Assembly (NCBI GenBank): GCA_037962975.1
Contig: CM075669.1
Coordinates: 107,834,501 to 107,898,500, forward strand
From: Clitoria ternatea
Lineage: Eukaryota > Streptophyta > Magnoliopsida > Fabales > Fabaceae
DNA: 64,000 nucleotides
Direction: 5' to 3'
Shown: one piece after another, positions 49,042 to 60,073 of the stretch
How positions within the stretch are numbered: the stretch's first letter is position 1
How the letters are laid out: the number at the start of each line of letters is the position of its first letter
Notes under the pieces: generated by a model
Databases searched by the model: none
What the model was told of the DNA's origin: nothing
Seen by the model: only the letters and a program-made list of their open reading frames with translations
Made by a program: the position numbers and the translations under genes

Positions 49042-50065
49042 AGATTGGTGAAATGCATGCAATTTGATGATAAGTGTACACATTTTACTACTGCAGTAGG
49101 GGTATGGTTAGATGATCATACTTGAATCCCACAATTGGTGTTTATTTCCCACAGTCAGATCTGTAATTATTGAAATAATCTGTTGTGCATATGCATTAGC
49201 TTAAGAGCATTTGCATATAGTAAGGAAGTATGCCAAAGGTGATGACATATAATGATGGTTGTGTTGAGGATGTGATAATGAATTAAGACGACACAAAAGA
49301 TTTGAATACCAAACAATAATTTGAGTCAAGTGATAAGTTGTGTAATAGTCCAAAATGTTGAAGGACTAGATCATGTGTATGATTTTATACCAGCTTGATT
49401 TACAAAGATGTTTGCATTATATGATGATAGTTGATGATGAAATATGTGTGAATGCAAAGTATATATGTTGTGACATATGTGCACATGATCATATGGTATT
49501 CATATTCATTCTTTTGGAATATATGACTCACTCTCCCATGTTGTCCACTTTTTAGACTTGTGATGCAGGGCACTCATGGGTGGACTGAATCTTTTGAAGT
49601 ACATATTGATGAAGGAGGTAAATAGGTGTATAGGAAGCACCTTGTCCAGTACATCTAGATTTTTGTATAGCATATAGTGTACCTGTATGTTTATTTTGCC
49701 GTCTAGATTGTAGTTTGATGATTTTGAGGGTCATGTAGGAAAATTGGACCTTGATGTGTATGGCCAACTTTCATTAATGACCCAAATGATGTAAGATAAT
49801 GAATTATGATGCTTGTGGATGATAAATACTATGAATGAATGATATATTTCTCAACTTGTAGCATTTCATGAAGTTTATGTAAAAATGATTTAAAACCGAT
49901 ACATTGAATGAATGGTAATTGATTTTGAAGTGTAGAAACGATTGGATGAACTTTTAAATGCATGGTTGAATACATCTAGTGCATTATCATAAGTTAAAAT
50001 GGCAAGAAATGAGATTTGGTATGCTAAGTTGTGTGAAATTTTGCATGTTTTCGCTGTTTCTACAT

Positions 50066-50507
50066 AACTCGCTCAAGCGAGTGATAATCTCGCTCAAGCG
50101 AGATTTCCCTATAACTGTGGGGTGGCCTCTGGCGCAAATTCGCTCAAGCGAATGACAATTTCGCTCAAGCGAAATCTCCTTGAATCAGAGGTATGGCTAC
50201 TGGTCTCATTTCGCTCATGCGGGTAAGGTCTTGCCCGAACGAGTGTTGGATAAAATTCTACTGGATCATTTTCGCTTGAGCGAATGGTTAGTGACTTGGT
50301 GATGGGAATGGCCATTGGAGTTATTTCGCTTAGGCAGGGATGCCTCGCCCAAGCGAATGAGGTTTAATTAGCTACTGGAGTGATCTCGCTCAAGCGAGAT
50401 GGGCACCTGATGCTCTTCTGTTTTTCGCCCAAGCGTGTTTCATATCTCGCCCAAGCGTGACCACGCGAACTCGCTTAAGCGAGTGTGGTACTCGCTTGAG
50501 CGAGTGA
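50066..50507. repeat. CGCTCAAGCG palindrome cluster, 3' LTR of G
   Basis: Better preserved copy of the cluster at 40456-40935. Examples are CTCGCTCAAGCGAG near 50068 and 50088, TTCGCTCAAGCGAA near 50139 and 50159, and CTCGCTTAAGCGAG near 50470. Confidence 0.9.
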
Positions 50508-50866
50508 CACCTGATTCCCTTAAAATGTTGTTATGACAACTACTTTGATTTTCTGTTGCATTAATATTCCTTCTTACATCATCTTGATAATACTTTGGAC
50601 ATATTATGAACCATTAAATCTTGTGAAATTCATTCTCTTTAAATCCAATCATATAATATAATTTTAATCGATTCTTCTGCTGTTTTTAATTGAAAATTTA
50701 ATTTCTCATGAACCTTTTTTTAATTCACCCTCTCATATCTTCATATATGAGAGAGGTTTTCATAGATCCAGGGTGTTGATTAAGACTTCACCACGTTATT
50801 ACTATATCAATTAATGACTTGTAAAACACAAAAAATTTACCCCCATTTTTAGGGCGTCTCAAGGGA

Positions 50867-51197
50867 CACTAGAAGATGGAATAACATGCTCATTATCCAA
50901 ATTACACACAACTGGTTTCTTAACTTCTTCACTTTTCCTATGCTCATCGCCACCCTCTTCACCAAATGTGAGTCTCTAAAACGCATCACCGTTCCCTCCA
51001 TAAAATGTGCCTCTGTTACAAGTATAAGGAGGTTATGAACTATCAGATGGAGTTGCATTCTGCTTTGGTTTTATAGGTTTTTGCTCTGAGTTGATTTTTA
51101 TCTTCTTAAACTTTGAAAGCCAAGAAAAAGGAGATACATGAGAGAAGAAAGAAGGCCTAGTAGAAGCAGAAGAAGACTTTTGCCCACCCCAGTTCAT
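50867..51197 (-). pseudogene. OVATE-family-protein-like pseudogene, 5' part
   Basis: From an ATG at 51197 the minus strand reads MNWGGQKSSSASTRPSFF, then FSWLSKFKKIKINSEQKP, then FYGGNGDAF and FGEEGGDEHRKSEEVKKP. A W(G)(R/G).K..SSS start followed by a P.SWLSKFK segment is typical of OFP5-like proteins. Two in-frame stops lie in it, after SDSS and within the DAF.RL segment. The frame continues across the G insertion into 36906-36284 (VPSGRKEGTLKLKKKDIG). Intronless layout also suits the OFP family. The assignment rests on pattern recognition; a search is needed. Confidence 0.65.
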
Positions 51198-52069
51198 AAT
51201 TTGATGTTGGCAAGATGATTCTCTAGTTCTTTTTTGTATTTGGAACTCTTTAGTTTAGTCTTCAGAGAAAATAAAGAGCAGCAAAAATATTAAAATGAAG
51301 TGAGAGGTTGTGAGAGAGTTGTAGCAGTTAGTAGGACAGTTAGGCTGTTAAATAGGAATATGGTTTTTTTACTGGTTTTTTTTCTGCTATGTTTTCAAAA
51401 GAGATACCTGCCCCAATTCCGTGACCACTTTAGTGACTTTTCCTGCTTTTGGTTTCTACTCTAAGAAAAAATTTATGCCAAGTGGGGGACCTCTTTGTTA
51501 GGCCCACACAGTACTAGAGGCAGTTACAAAATTGTTAATAAAAAATTAAGTGTTTTGTATTTGAATCTGGTAGTTTCTATGAGCTTAATTTGAGGTATAC
51601 TAACATAGAAGAGGTTGTCTAAAACTTTATTGTATGTATCAATCATAGCTAGAATTGTAGCTCGTCACAAGTCATTCAGTAAAACGACTACTTCCTACTT
51701 AGCATTGGCCTTAAGCTGAGAGTTGTTGTCATAATACAGTGTACTTTTTTGGTTTCGATAATAATCAAATAACAAATGTTAGATACTTATAACAACTCCT
51801 AATTAATATTGTGCATTTTAAATGTTAACTTTTGTTTTCTTATTATAATCTTCCTTCCATGTTGAGGGCTTTGTAAAAGGTTTAAGACTTGAAGAATTAC
51901 ACAGTTTCATTTTGGATTTTGTGATGGACTTGGAAGTTGAAATGACTTTCCTCTCCTATCATTTTGGCCAGTAAAATACTTGTCTCATCATTTGCTTTTC
52001 CTGGCTTTATTTATTTCCTTGTAGTTTTTTTAACCTTTTCCTCTCAGTCAAAGACTCATTGTGACCATT
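51198..52069. other. No gene recognised upstream of the OVATE-like pseudogene
   Basis: AT-rich DNA with pyrimidine tracts. It may be the former promoter and leader of the OVATE-like gene or CACTA interior. I see no convincing ORF or repeat. Confidence 0.4.
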
Positions 52070-52835
52070 TTTAGTCGCATGCACCAATAGGACTAGTAAA
52101 AAGAGGGTTTGGCGGTTGGGGTGCTCCAAATTTATACCTGTCTGAGTAGGTACGTAAAATCACCAAAAATGTTCTTGTCTGAGTAGGTGTTCATGGAGAG
52201 AAGCCATTGCCTTAGACACATCACCATTCATAGGGATAGGGTTGATTTTTTTGTTTTTCTTGTCTCTAATCTCCGATTCCATCTATTTGAGTTGGCTTTA
52301 TATGTCCTTTAACTGCCTCAACTGCTCTTCATCATTCCCTTCATAGGTAATTTCTTACCTTTCACTAATTCTCTCCCTCTCAAGCCTCTCAATTCTCTGA
52401 TTCAGTTTCTGAAACTCAACATGAGAACTGTAATCCACATCCACTCTTTCTTTTCTTTAGCCAATGATAGTAGTCCTCACATTATTACAACAAGAAGTTT
52501 TGATTTCATGGCATACTCTAAGCATACCCTTTTTCTTTCTTGCATTATGTTGAAATAGTGGTTCAACCACTCCCTCAGACATAACATCTGGCTTTGTTAA
52601 TTTGTTCTCAACATCAGAATTCTATTTCTCTAGCCTTGTTTTTCCATGTTCACCCATTCCATGTTGTTCACTAGTTTGTGGAACTTCAAGCACATCATGG
52701 AATTAACTGAAACAGTAGAGTTATCAGCAACCCCCTCACTATCATGTGCACTTTCAGCATCTGAACTAATAGAGAGCAGTCTATCAGTTTGATCATAAGT
52801 TACCTTAGTGCTAGCTTAAGAAAAATGTAAACAAG
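52070..52835 (-). pseudogene. Degenerate coding remnant, coiled-coil-like, unrecognised
   Basis: On the minus strand fragments such as LTKPDVMSEGVVEPLFQH, NARKKKGMLRVCHEIKTS and EFQKLNQRIERLERERI follow one another with several stops. The last is a clear heptad-like helix. The composition suits a DNA-binding or coiled-coil protein, possibly a CACTA-encoded accessory protein, but I cannot assign a family. It is cut at its upstream end by element E. Confidence 0.35.
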
Positions 52836-53080
52836 ACCTCTGATGATGCATGATTTATCCTTAATTCCTTGCTTCAAATGTGTATAATTTGCCATTTCTA
52901 ATTGTGTAATATTATGCATTTTAACACATTTTCATAATTTAAGCTTTATTTAATATTTGATCTTAAAATAAATTAGGGGATAATCTTTAAATGGAAATAA
53001 TAAATCTTACTTGATTTCCCTTATATTGTAGTGAATAATTGAAGTTGCAATTGGGAAATTATGGAATTGAGCATCAGAGG

Positions 53081-53371
53081 TGACGCGTAGCGCCAGTACC
53101 ATACGTAGCATGAGACCTCAAGAACCTGACGCGTAGCGTCAACAGTGATGAGGATCCCATTAACAGGCTGTGTGCAACTTCAGAAGTGGGGGATTTATTT
53201 ATATTAAACATATAATGGCCAATCCACTACAGACATACGGCACTATCTCAGTGGGGAACATGAAGCACAAGTGTCTAAGCATTATTGAAGAATTATTGGA
53301 GAAAATCAAAGAAAATAATGTATTTTGAGTCAGCGAAACCTCACGCGTAGCCTCACAACTACGCGTAGCGT
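53081..53371. repeat. ACGCGTAGCG-type palindrome cluster in LTR of E
   Basis: TGACGCGTAGCGCCAG (53081), CATACGTAGCATGAG (53099), CTGACGCGTAGCGTCAA (53126), TCACGCGTAGCCTCA (53341) and CTACGCGTAGCGTGG (53359). Several are near-perfect inverted repeats. The same words occur in LTR C. Confidence 0.88.
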
Positions 53372-53423
53372 GGAAGCAAATTCGCAACCCTGCGTCAGCA
53401 GAAGACCTTTACCTTTGCTTTCA

Positions 53424-53434
53424 CTATAAATAGG
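53424..53434 (+). promoter_or_regulatory. TATA box in LTR of E
   Basis: CTATAAATAGG, at the point where similarity to the D LTR begins. Confidence 0.65.
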
Positions 53435-54395
53435 ACCAATGCCAAAGGCTTCAAACACACCATTCCTCCAGCATATTCATTTGGAGTAACAGAGGTACAA
53501 ACCTCTGGAGGAAATTCTTCTCTTCTATTCCGGGTTTGATCTTTCTTGTTTTTAGTTTGTTTTAATTATGGAGGGCTAAAACCCTTAGATTGATTTTCTT
53601 GGAGATTATTGTAATAATGATTTTGAGGTTCTTGTTTCCAAAATAATATACTTTTATTATCATTGATTTCTTCATAATCTTACTCTGCTTGTTTAATTCC
53701 ATTCTGTTTAATTAAATTTGTATGCTTAATGGGTTTAATTATACAAATGGTATAAAATGAGATTTAAATTAAAATAGGTTAAGGAAGTATACATGCTTAA
53801 TGAATATTTTCATAATCACTTTTAGTTATTATGGTTTGCTTAATTCCATAATTTGAGGATAGATTATGTATGTAGGCGATGTTCTTATGTATGCTCAATA
53901 ATTCCTAGATTTTACGATCTTGACGCCTTTTGCTTAATTAGGATGCTTGATTAAAATATTCATTTTTAAATGAAAGTAAAGGAATTGTGAATTGAAAAAG
54001 ACGCTTAGTTGATTAATTCAAATTGAGCTAAGAAATAACATAATGAAAGTGTATTAACCACCTTTTGTGAACCAAGGATAAATTTAATTACAATACTCCA
54101 AGAAAATCAATCGCTTGTTATTTATTTTTCTAAGTCTCATTATTTATACTGTTTTAAATTTTTGTGACAAATCAAACAAACCCCCCTATTGTATGCTTGT
54201 TGAACTTCTCTCTGTAAAAATATAAATTTTAGTTATTAAATTATTATTTGTAAAAAAAAATTTAATTTTAAAACTTGATTTTCCTAAATTTTTGTGTTGA
54301 TCTTTGAGAGATCGACCTAGGTTGACACCTTAGTACTACATTAATTAATTTTAATGTACTAATTTGACGGTACCACGACAGCCAATGTCAAATTT

Positions 54396-54412
54396 TGGCG
54401 CCGTAGCCGGGG
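54396..54412 (+). promoter_or_regulatory. Primer-binding site of element E (tRNA-Asp type)
   Basis: TGGCGCCGTAGCCGGGG, five bases after the LTR end, the Athila-type site. Confidence 0.88.
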
Positions 54413-54601
54413 ATCAAGGATCTTTAGGAAAATTGTTGTTTTAAATTAATTTCTTTTAAAAAAAAATTAAAAATTAAAAAAATGTTATATATATATAAAA
54501 AAATTATTTTGTTTGTTTGTTTGTTTTATTTTATTTTATTTCTTTTGCATGATTTAGGATTCTTATGATATATTGCTCATTATCATGAAATATCTTGTTG
54601 T

Positions 54602-56209
54602 ATGCTATGTATGACTAGAAGGACTTTTGGGCATTTATATTCATTTGATCCTGAAATTGTTAGAACTTTTCATAGGTTAGTTAGAAAAGCTAGATTTAAT
54701 AATAATTTTGTTGATATTGATAGTGATAGTATCTTATCTGAATCTGTTGAAAATAATTCTAAAAATTCTCCTAATATGGCTGGACCTCGTGAAAGAACTC
54801 TTAGAGAACTAGCTGCACCCGAATTCACATACGAAAGTTTGTGTATTCAATATCCTGAAGAGGATGTCCCTTTTATGCTTAATACCAGACTTAGACACTT
54901 GTTGCCTAAGTTTCATGGTCTTGCCGGTGAAGATCCGCACAAACACCTCAAAGAATTCCACATTGTGTGCTCTACAATGAAACCTCAAAAAGTTCAAGAA
55001 GACCATGTCTATCTTAAAGCGTTTCCTCATTCTTTAGAGGGTGTTGCTAAGGATTGGCTCTACTACCTTGCTCCAAGATCAATCACAAGTTGGAATGACT
55101 TAAAGAAAATGTTCTTGGAAAAGTTCTTTCCTGCCTCTAGAACTACTGCAATCCAGAAGGACATATCTAGAATTAGGCAACTCTCTGGAGAAAGTCTTTA
55201 TGAGTATTGTGAAAGATTCAAGAAACTCTGTGCAAGTTGCCCTCACCATTAAATTTCTGAACAACTTCTTCTTCAGTACTTCTATGAAGGTCTGCACCAC
55301 GTTGATCGCAATATGATAGATGCGGCAAGTGGAGGAGCTTTAGGAGATATGAGTGCTACTGAAGCAAGGAACTTGATTAAAAAGATGGCATCTAATTCTC
55401 AACAATTCAGTATTGGAAACGATGCTTTTAAAAGTTCATATGATTCAAATTCTAGTGCATCTGGCATTAAACTAGAGAGTAAACTTGACGCTCTCACCAC
55501 TCTGGTCACACAATTGGCAGTGAATCAAAAATCCATGACTGCCAAGGTGTGTGGCATCTGTACTTCACAAGAGCACCCCACTGATTGTTATCCTTCTCTA
55601 CAAGAAAAGGATAATAATAATCCCTAAGCCTATGCAGCTAACATCTACCATGATAGACCTCCACCACAACAATAGTAACAAAACCATGACGTTTCCAGCA
55701 ATAGATACAACCCAGGTTGGAGGAACCATCCAAACCTGAGATGGGGTAACCAACAACAAAATCCCCAATCCTCATTTCAAAATAATGCACCAACCTTTCA
55801 AAGACCTACACCTCAACCATCCACAAGTGGCCTTTCTTTGGAAGAACTGGTGAAACAAATGGCTGCACAGAACTTAGAGTATCAACAGAGGAATGATGCC
55901 ACCATCCAGAGTTTAAGCAACCAAATTGGGCAATTGGCTTTATCATTGAACCAATTACAGTCTTAAAACTCTGACAAGTTATCATCTCAACCAGCTGCAA
56001 ATCCAAGAAACGTAAGTGCAATTCAGTTAAGATCAGGTAGAAACCTTGAAATACCCATACCCAAGGAACCTGAGAAACAAACAGATGTGCCCATGACAGT
56101 TGAGAATGATGCACCCTCTTCAAGCACAAGCAAGTCTGAGATGAAACCACCCTAAATTCCATCTCATATCCCTCTTCCCTTTCCACCAAAAGCAATTCCA
56201 AGTAAGAAG
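54602..56209 (+). pseudogene. gag of element E
   Basis: It starts MLCMTRRTFGHLYSFDPEI as in D and follows D almost residue for residue. The frame is interrupted by stops at about 55251, 55625, 55673, 55965 and 56154, each at a codon that is Gln in D or in the surrounding pattern. The zinc-knuckle-like CGICTSQEHPTDC is at about 55549-55590. The Pro/Gln-rich tail leads into protease without the small deletion that shifts the frame in D. Confidence 0.87.
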
Positions 56210-57217
56210 ATGGAAGAAGTGGACAAAGAAATCCTGGATACTTTTAGGAGAGTGGAAGTAAATATACCTCTTCTTGATATAATCAAGCAAATACCCAAGT
56301 ATGCCAAATTTCTGAAAGATTTATGTACTCATAAGAGGAGACTCAAGGGAAATAAAAGGATAAGCATGGGAAGAAATGTATCTGCACTGCTTGGTAAGGA
56401 AGTTCCAAATATTCCTGAGAAATGCAAGGATCCAGGTACGTTTACTATACCCTACATCATAGGCAACAACAAATTTGAAAATTGCATGTTAGATTTAGGA
56501 GCTTCAATAAATTTTATTCCTATGTCTGTTTTCAAATCTCTGTCTCTTGGAAATTTACAACCTACTGGTATAGCGATTCAACTAGCCAATAGAAGTACTG
56601 CTTACCCTGTTGGAGTCATAGAGGATGTTTTGGTTCAGGTAGAACAACTTGTTTTTCCTGCTGACTTTTTCATACTTGATATGGAAGAAGGCATGTCTTA
56701 CATTCCTGTTCCTATCATTTTGGGAAGACCATTTTTGAAAACAGCCCGAACCAAAATAGATGTTCATTCTAGAACTCTTTCTATGGAATTTGGTGACATG
56801 AGAGTTCAGCTCAATATTCTTGATGCCATGAAATACCCATCTGAAGATCATTCTATTTTTTATATTAATATTATGGATGAATTAATTTGTGAATATCTTT
56901 CTGATATCTCTCAAAATGTTGATTTGGAATGCATGGATGATTCAAATAATTGTTTTGCATGCAATGATTCTGGAAGCTGTGATATTTGTGCTGAAATTGA
57001 TAAATACATAACTTCTGATTCAGAGTTTTTAAATATGCCTATTAACTATAAGCAGCTGAATGCAGGATTTCAAGAAAACTCTAACAAAATTTTTGAGGTG
57101 CAAGCAGCGGAATCCAAATCTACTTTGTTAGTTCCATCTGTTTTGCAGGCACCTAAGTTAGAGTTGAAGCCCCTACCTGAAAACCTCAAGTATGTATACT
57201 TAGGGGATGATGAATAG
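56210..57217 (+). pseudogene. Protease region of element E
   Basis: An open frame of 335 codons with the aspartic protease box MLDLGASINFIPM near residue 95. It is followed by a Cys-containing acidic linker (CFACNDSGSCDICAEIDKY) also present in D, and ends at a TAG stop where D has Gln. The protease cleaves the polyprotein. Confidence 0.85.
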
Positions 57218-57223
57218 CTCCCG

Positions 57224-58873
57224 GTGATAATTTCCACTTCTCTTGATGAAAATCAAGAAGAAAAATTATTGCAGGTTTTGAAAAGGTATAAGAAGGTTAT
57301 AGGCTGGACATTGGCAGACATCCCTGGAATTAGTCCATCTATGTGTATGCATAGAATATTTCTGGAGGAAAATGCTAAAGCAATAAGACAGCCTCAAAGG
57401 AGACTCAACCCTGTAATCCTTGATGTGGTTAGGAAACAAATTACCAAGCTTCTACAAGCAGGAATTATTTATCCTATCTTTGACAGTCAATGGGTAAGTC
57501 CAATTCAAGTGGTTCCTAAGAAAACAGGGATCACAGTTGTAAAGAATGAGAAGGATGAGTTGATCCCAACTAGAGTGCAGAATAGTTGGAGAGTCTATAT
57601 TGATTACAGGAGACTTAACCAAGCAACCAACAAGGACCATTTTCCTTTACCCTTCATTGATCAAATGCTTGAGCGTCTCGCAGGTAAGTCTCACTACTGT
57701 TTTCTTGATGGATTCTCTGGATATTTTTATATTCACATTACACCTGAGGATCAAGAAAAGACCACATTCACCTGTCCCTTTGGCACATTTGCTTATAGGA
57801 GAATGCCATTTGGCCTATGCAATGCTCCTGGAACCTTTCAAAGATGCATGATAAGTATTTTTCATGATTTCATTGAAAATTACATAGAGGTGTTTATGGA
57901 TTATTTTACTGTTTATGGATCTTCATTTAATGCATGCCTTGATAGTTTGGATAAAGTTTTAAACAGGTGTATTGAAACTAACCTTGTCTTGAACTATGAA
58001 AAATGTCATTTTATGGTAAAACAAGGAATAATTTTAGGGCATGTAATCTTTGAGAAAGGAATTGAGGTAGATCCTGCCAAGATAAAAGTTATATCACATT
58101 TGCCTTACCCCTCTTGTGTTGGAGAGGTTCGTTCTTTTCTTGGCCATACAGGTTTCTACAGAAGATTCATAAAGGATTTTAACAAGAAGGCTAGACCATT
58201 ATCCAGTCTGCTTCAAAAGGATGTGGCATTTGAGTTTGATAAAAAGTGTAAGGAGGCTTTTAATTGCCTCAAGCAAGCATTGACCACTACCCCAATAATC
58301 CAAGCACCTGTTTGGATAGCCCCATTTGAGTTGATGTGTGATGCCTCTAATTATGCATTGGGAGCTGTCCTTGGTCAAAAGATTGACAAGCAGCCTAGGG
58401 TCATCTACTATGCATCTAAAACTTTAGATGCCGCCCAGGTAAATTACATCACTACTGAAAAAGAGCTCTTGGCCATTGTTTTTGCATTAGATAAGTTCAG
58501 ATCTTACCTACTTGGTTCTCGAGTAGTTGTCTTTACTGACCATGCAGCTCTGAAGTACTTGTTAAAGAAAGGTGAGTCCAAGCCAAGATTAATTCGCTGG
58601 ATGCTTTTGCTCCAAGAGTTTGACTTGGAAATTCATGACAGAAGTGGAACACAAAACTTAGTGGCAGACCATTTAAGCAGAATTGAGAATGCTCCTGATT
58701 CAGCATCTATTCGGGACCATTTCCCCAATGAACAACTCATGAGTGTTTCTAACTCTTCTGATACACCTTGGTTTGCTAACATTGTTAATTATCTTGTTAC
58801 TTCTGTTTTTCCACCATATGCATTCAGAAACCAAATTTCAAAATTAAAAAGTGATGCAAAATATTATATATAG
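57224..58873 (+). pseudogene. Reverse transcriptase and RNase H of element E
   Basis: 549 codons in one frame. Reverse transcriptase shows IDYRRLNQATNKDHFPLPF and RRMPFGLCNAPGTFQRCM. The catalytic box reads FMDYF, with Tyr in place of the second Asp (codon 57902-57904), which should abolish polymerase activity. RNase H is intact in outline (FELMCDASNYALGAVLGQ, TEKELLAIVFALDKF, FTDHAALKYLL). It ends at a TAG where D has Trp (YYIWDDP). Confidence 0.88.
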
Positions 58874-60073
58874 GATGACCCGTATTTGTGGAAATTGTGT
58901 AATGATCAGGTGATCGAAGATGCATTCGGATCATGAGATAGAATTAGTTCTTCAATTCTGTCATGCTTCACCAGTTGGTGGACATTTTGGTCCACAAAGA
59001 ACAACAAGGAAGATGTTGGACTCTGGTTTATACTGGCCCATAATTTTTAAGGTTGCATGGAGAACTTGTGACACTTGTGAGGAATGCCAAAGAGCTGGTA
59101 ATGCTATCACATGGAGACAACAGATGCCTCAGCAACCTATGTTGTTTTGTGAAGTATTTGATGTTTGGGGCATTGATTTTATGGGTCTATTTCCTCCATC
59201 CTTTAGTTTTACTTACATTTTATTGGCTGTAGATTATGTTTCTAAATGGGTGGAAGCTAAAGCCACCAGAACTAATGATGCTCGAGTTGTTATGGGTTTT
59301 GTTAGATCTTAAATTTTTTGTAGGTTTGGCATCCCGAGAGTAATCATTAGTGATCAAGGAACACACTTCTACAATAGGACCATGCAAGCTATATTCAGGA
59401 AGTATGGGGTTATTCATAAAGTCTCTACTCCATATCACCCCCAAACCAATAGACAAGCAGAAGTCTCTAACAGAGAAATCAAAAGAATCCTGAAAAAGAT
59501 AGTACAGCCTAACAGAAAAGATTGGAGCAGGAAACTGGATGATGCTCTTTGGGCACATAGAACAGCTTTTAAGGCACCTATAGGAATGTCTCCCTATTTA
59601 ATTGTTTTTGGTAAAGCATGTCATCTTCCAGTGGAGTTTGAGCATCGAGCTTACTGGGCTGTAAAAGCTTGCAACTTAGCACTTGATCAAGTAGGTGAAG
59701 AAAGAAAATTATAACTGAATGAGCTTGATGAGATCCATTTGGCATCTTATGAGAACTCAAAATTCTATAAGGAGAAGACAAGGAAATTCCATGATAGCTC
59801 AATAGCTAAGAAAGAGTTTGCTGTCAGGCAGAAAGTGCTACTATTTAATTCCCGGTTGAAACTGATGGCCGGAAAATTGTGCTCCAAATAGGAAGGACCG
59901 TTTATTGTCACTAATGTATTTCCCCATGGAGCTGTTGAAATAAAAAGTGAGAACTCCAACAAAAGCTTCAAGGTTAATGGACAACGTTTGAAGCCATTTC
60001 ATGAAAATCCTTCACTTGTAGATGTAACAATGGAGGAACATGCTTTGGGGGAACTACTTCTTGATCCCCCTTA
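58874..60073 (+). pseudogene. Integrase of element E, interrupted
   Basis: The frames at 58920-59312, 59382-59714 and onward cover the zinc-binding segment (TCDTCEECQRAGN), the acidic residues in GIDFMG, ISDQGTHF and RQAEVSNREI, and the C-terminal region to about 60073. Stops lie near 59310, 59712 and 59888. The glycine before QAEV in D is Arg here. Confidence 0.85.

Larger units (their letters stand above)
36907..50861 (+). mobile_element. Complete Tekay/Del-like chromovirus G
   Basis: Two long LTRs (36907-41285 and 46205-50861) flank a gag-pol region with a C-terminal chromodomain-like segment. The target duplication AGGGA is at 36902-36906 and 50862-50866. Total length is 13,955 bp. The insertion point lies inside the OVATE-like reading frame. 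The coding region has roughly ten in-frame stops, a deletion in reverse transcriptase and a frame change after integrase, so it is non-autonomous. The LTRs differ by many substitutions and by the size of a TTC tract, so this insertion is older than element D. Confidence 0.93.
46205..50861 (+). repeat. 3' LTR of element G
   Basis: It aligns end to end with the 5' LTR, 4657 bp. The first bases are TTTAACACCC, so the terminal TG has become TT. It lacks the two local duplications of the 5' LTR but carries a TTC tract about five times longer. The palindrome cluster is at 50066-50507. Confidence 0.92.
52841..54390 (+). repeat. 5' LTR of element E
   Basis: It runs from TGATGATGCATG to GCCAATGTCA, 1550 bp. 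A palindrome cluster (53081-53371) lies upstream of a TATA box (CTATAAATAGG, 53424-53434). Downstream of the box it resembles the D LTR closely (shared GGAGGGCTAAAACCCTTAGA); upstream it does not. Confidence 0.85.
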
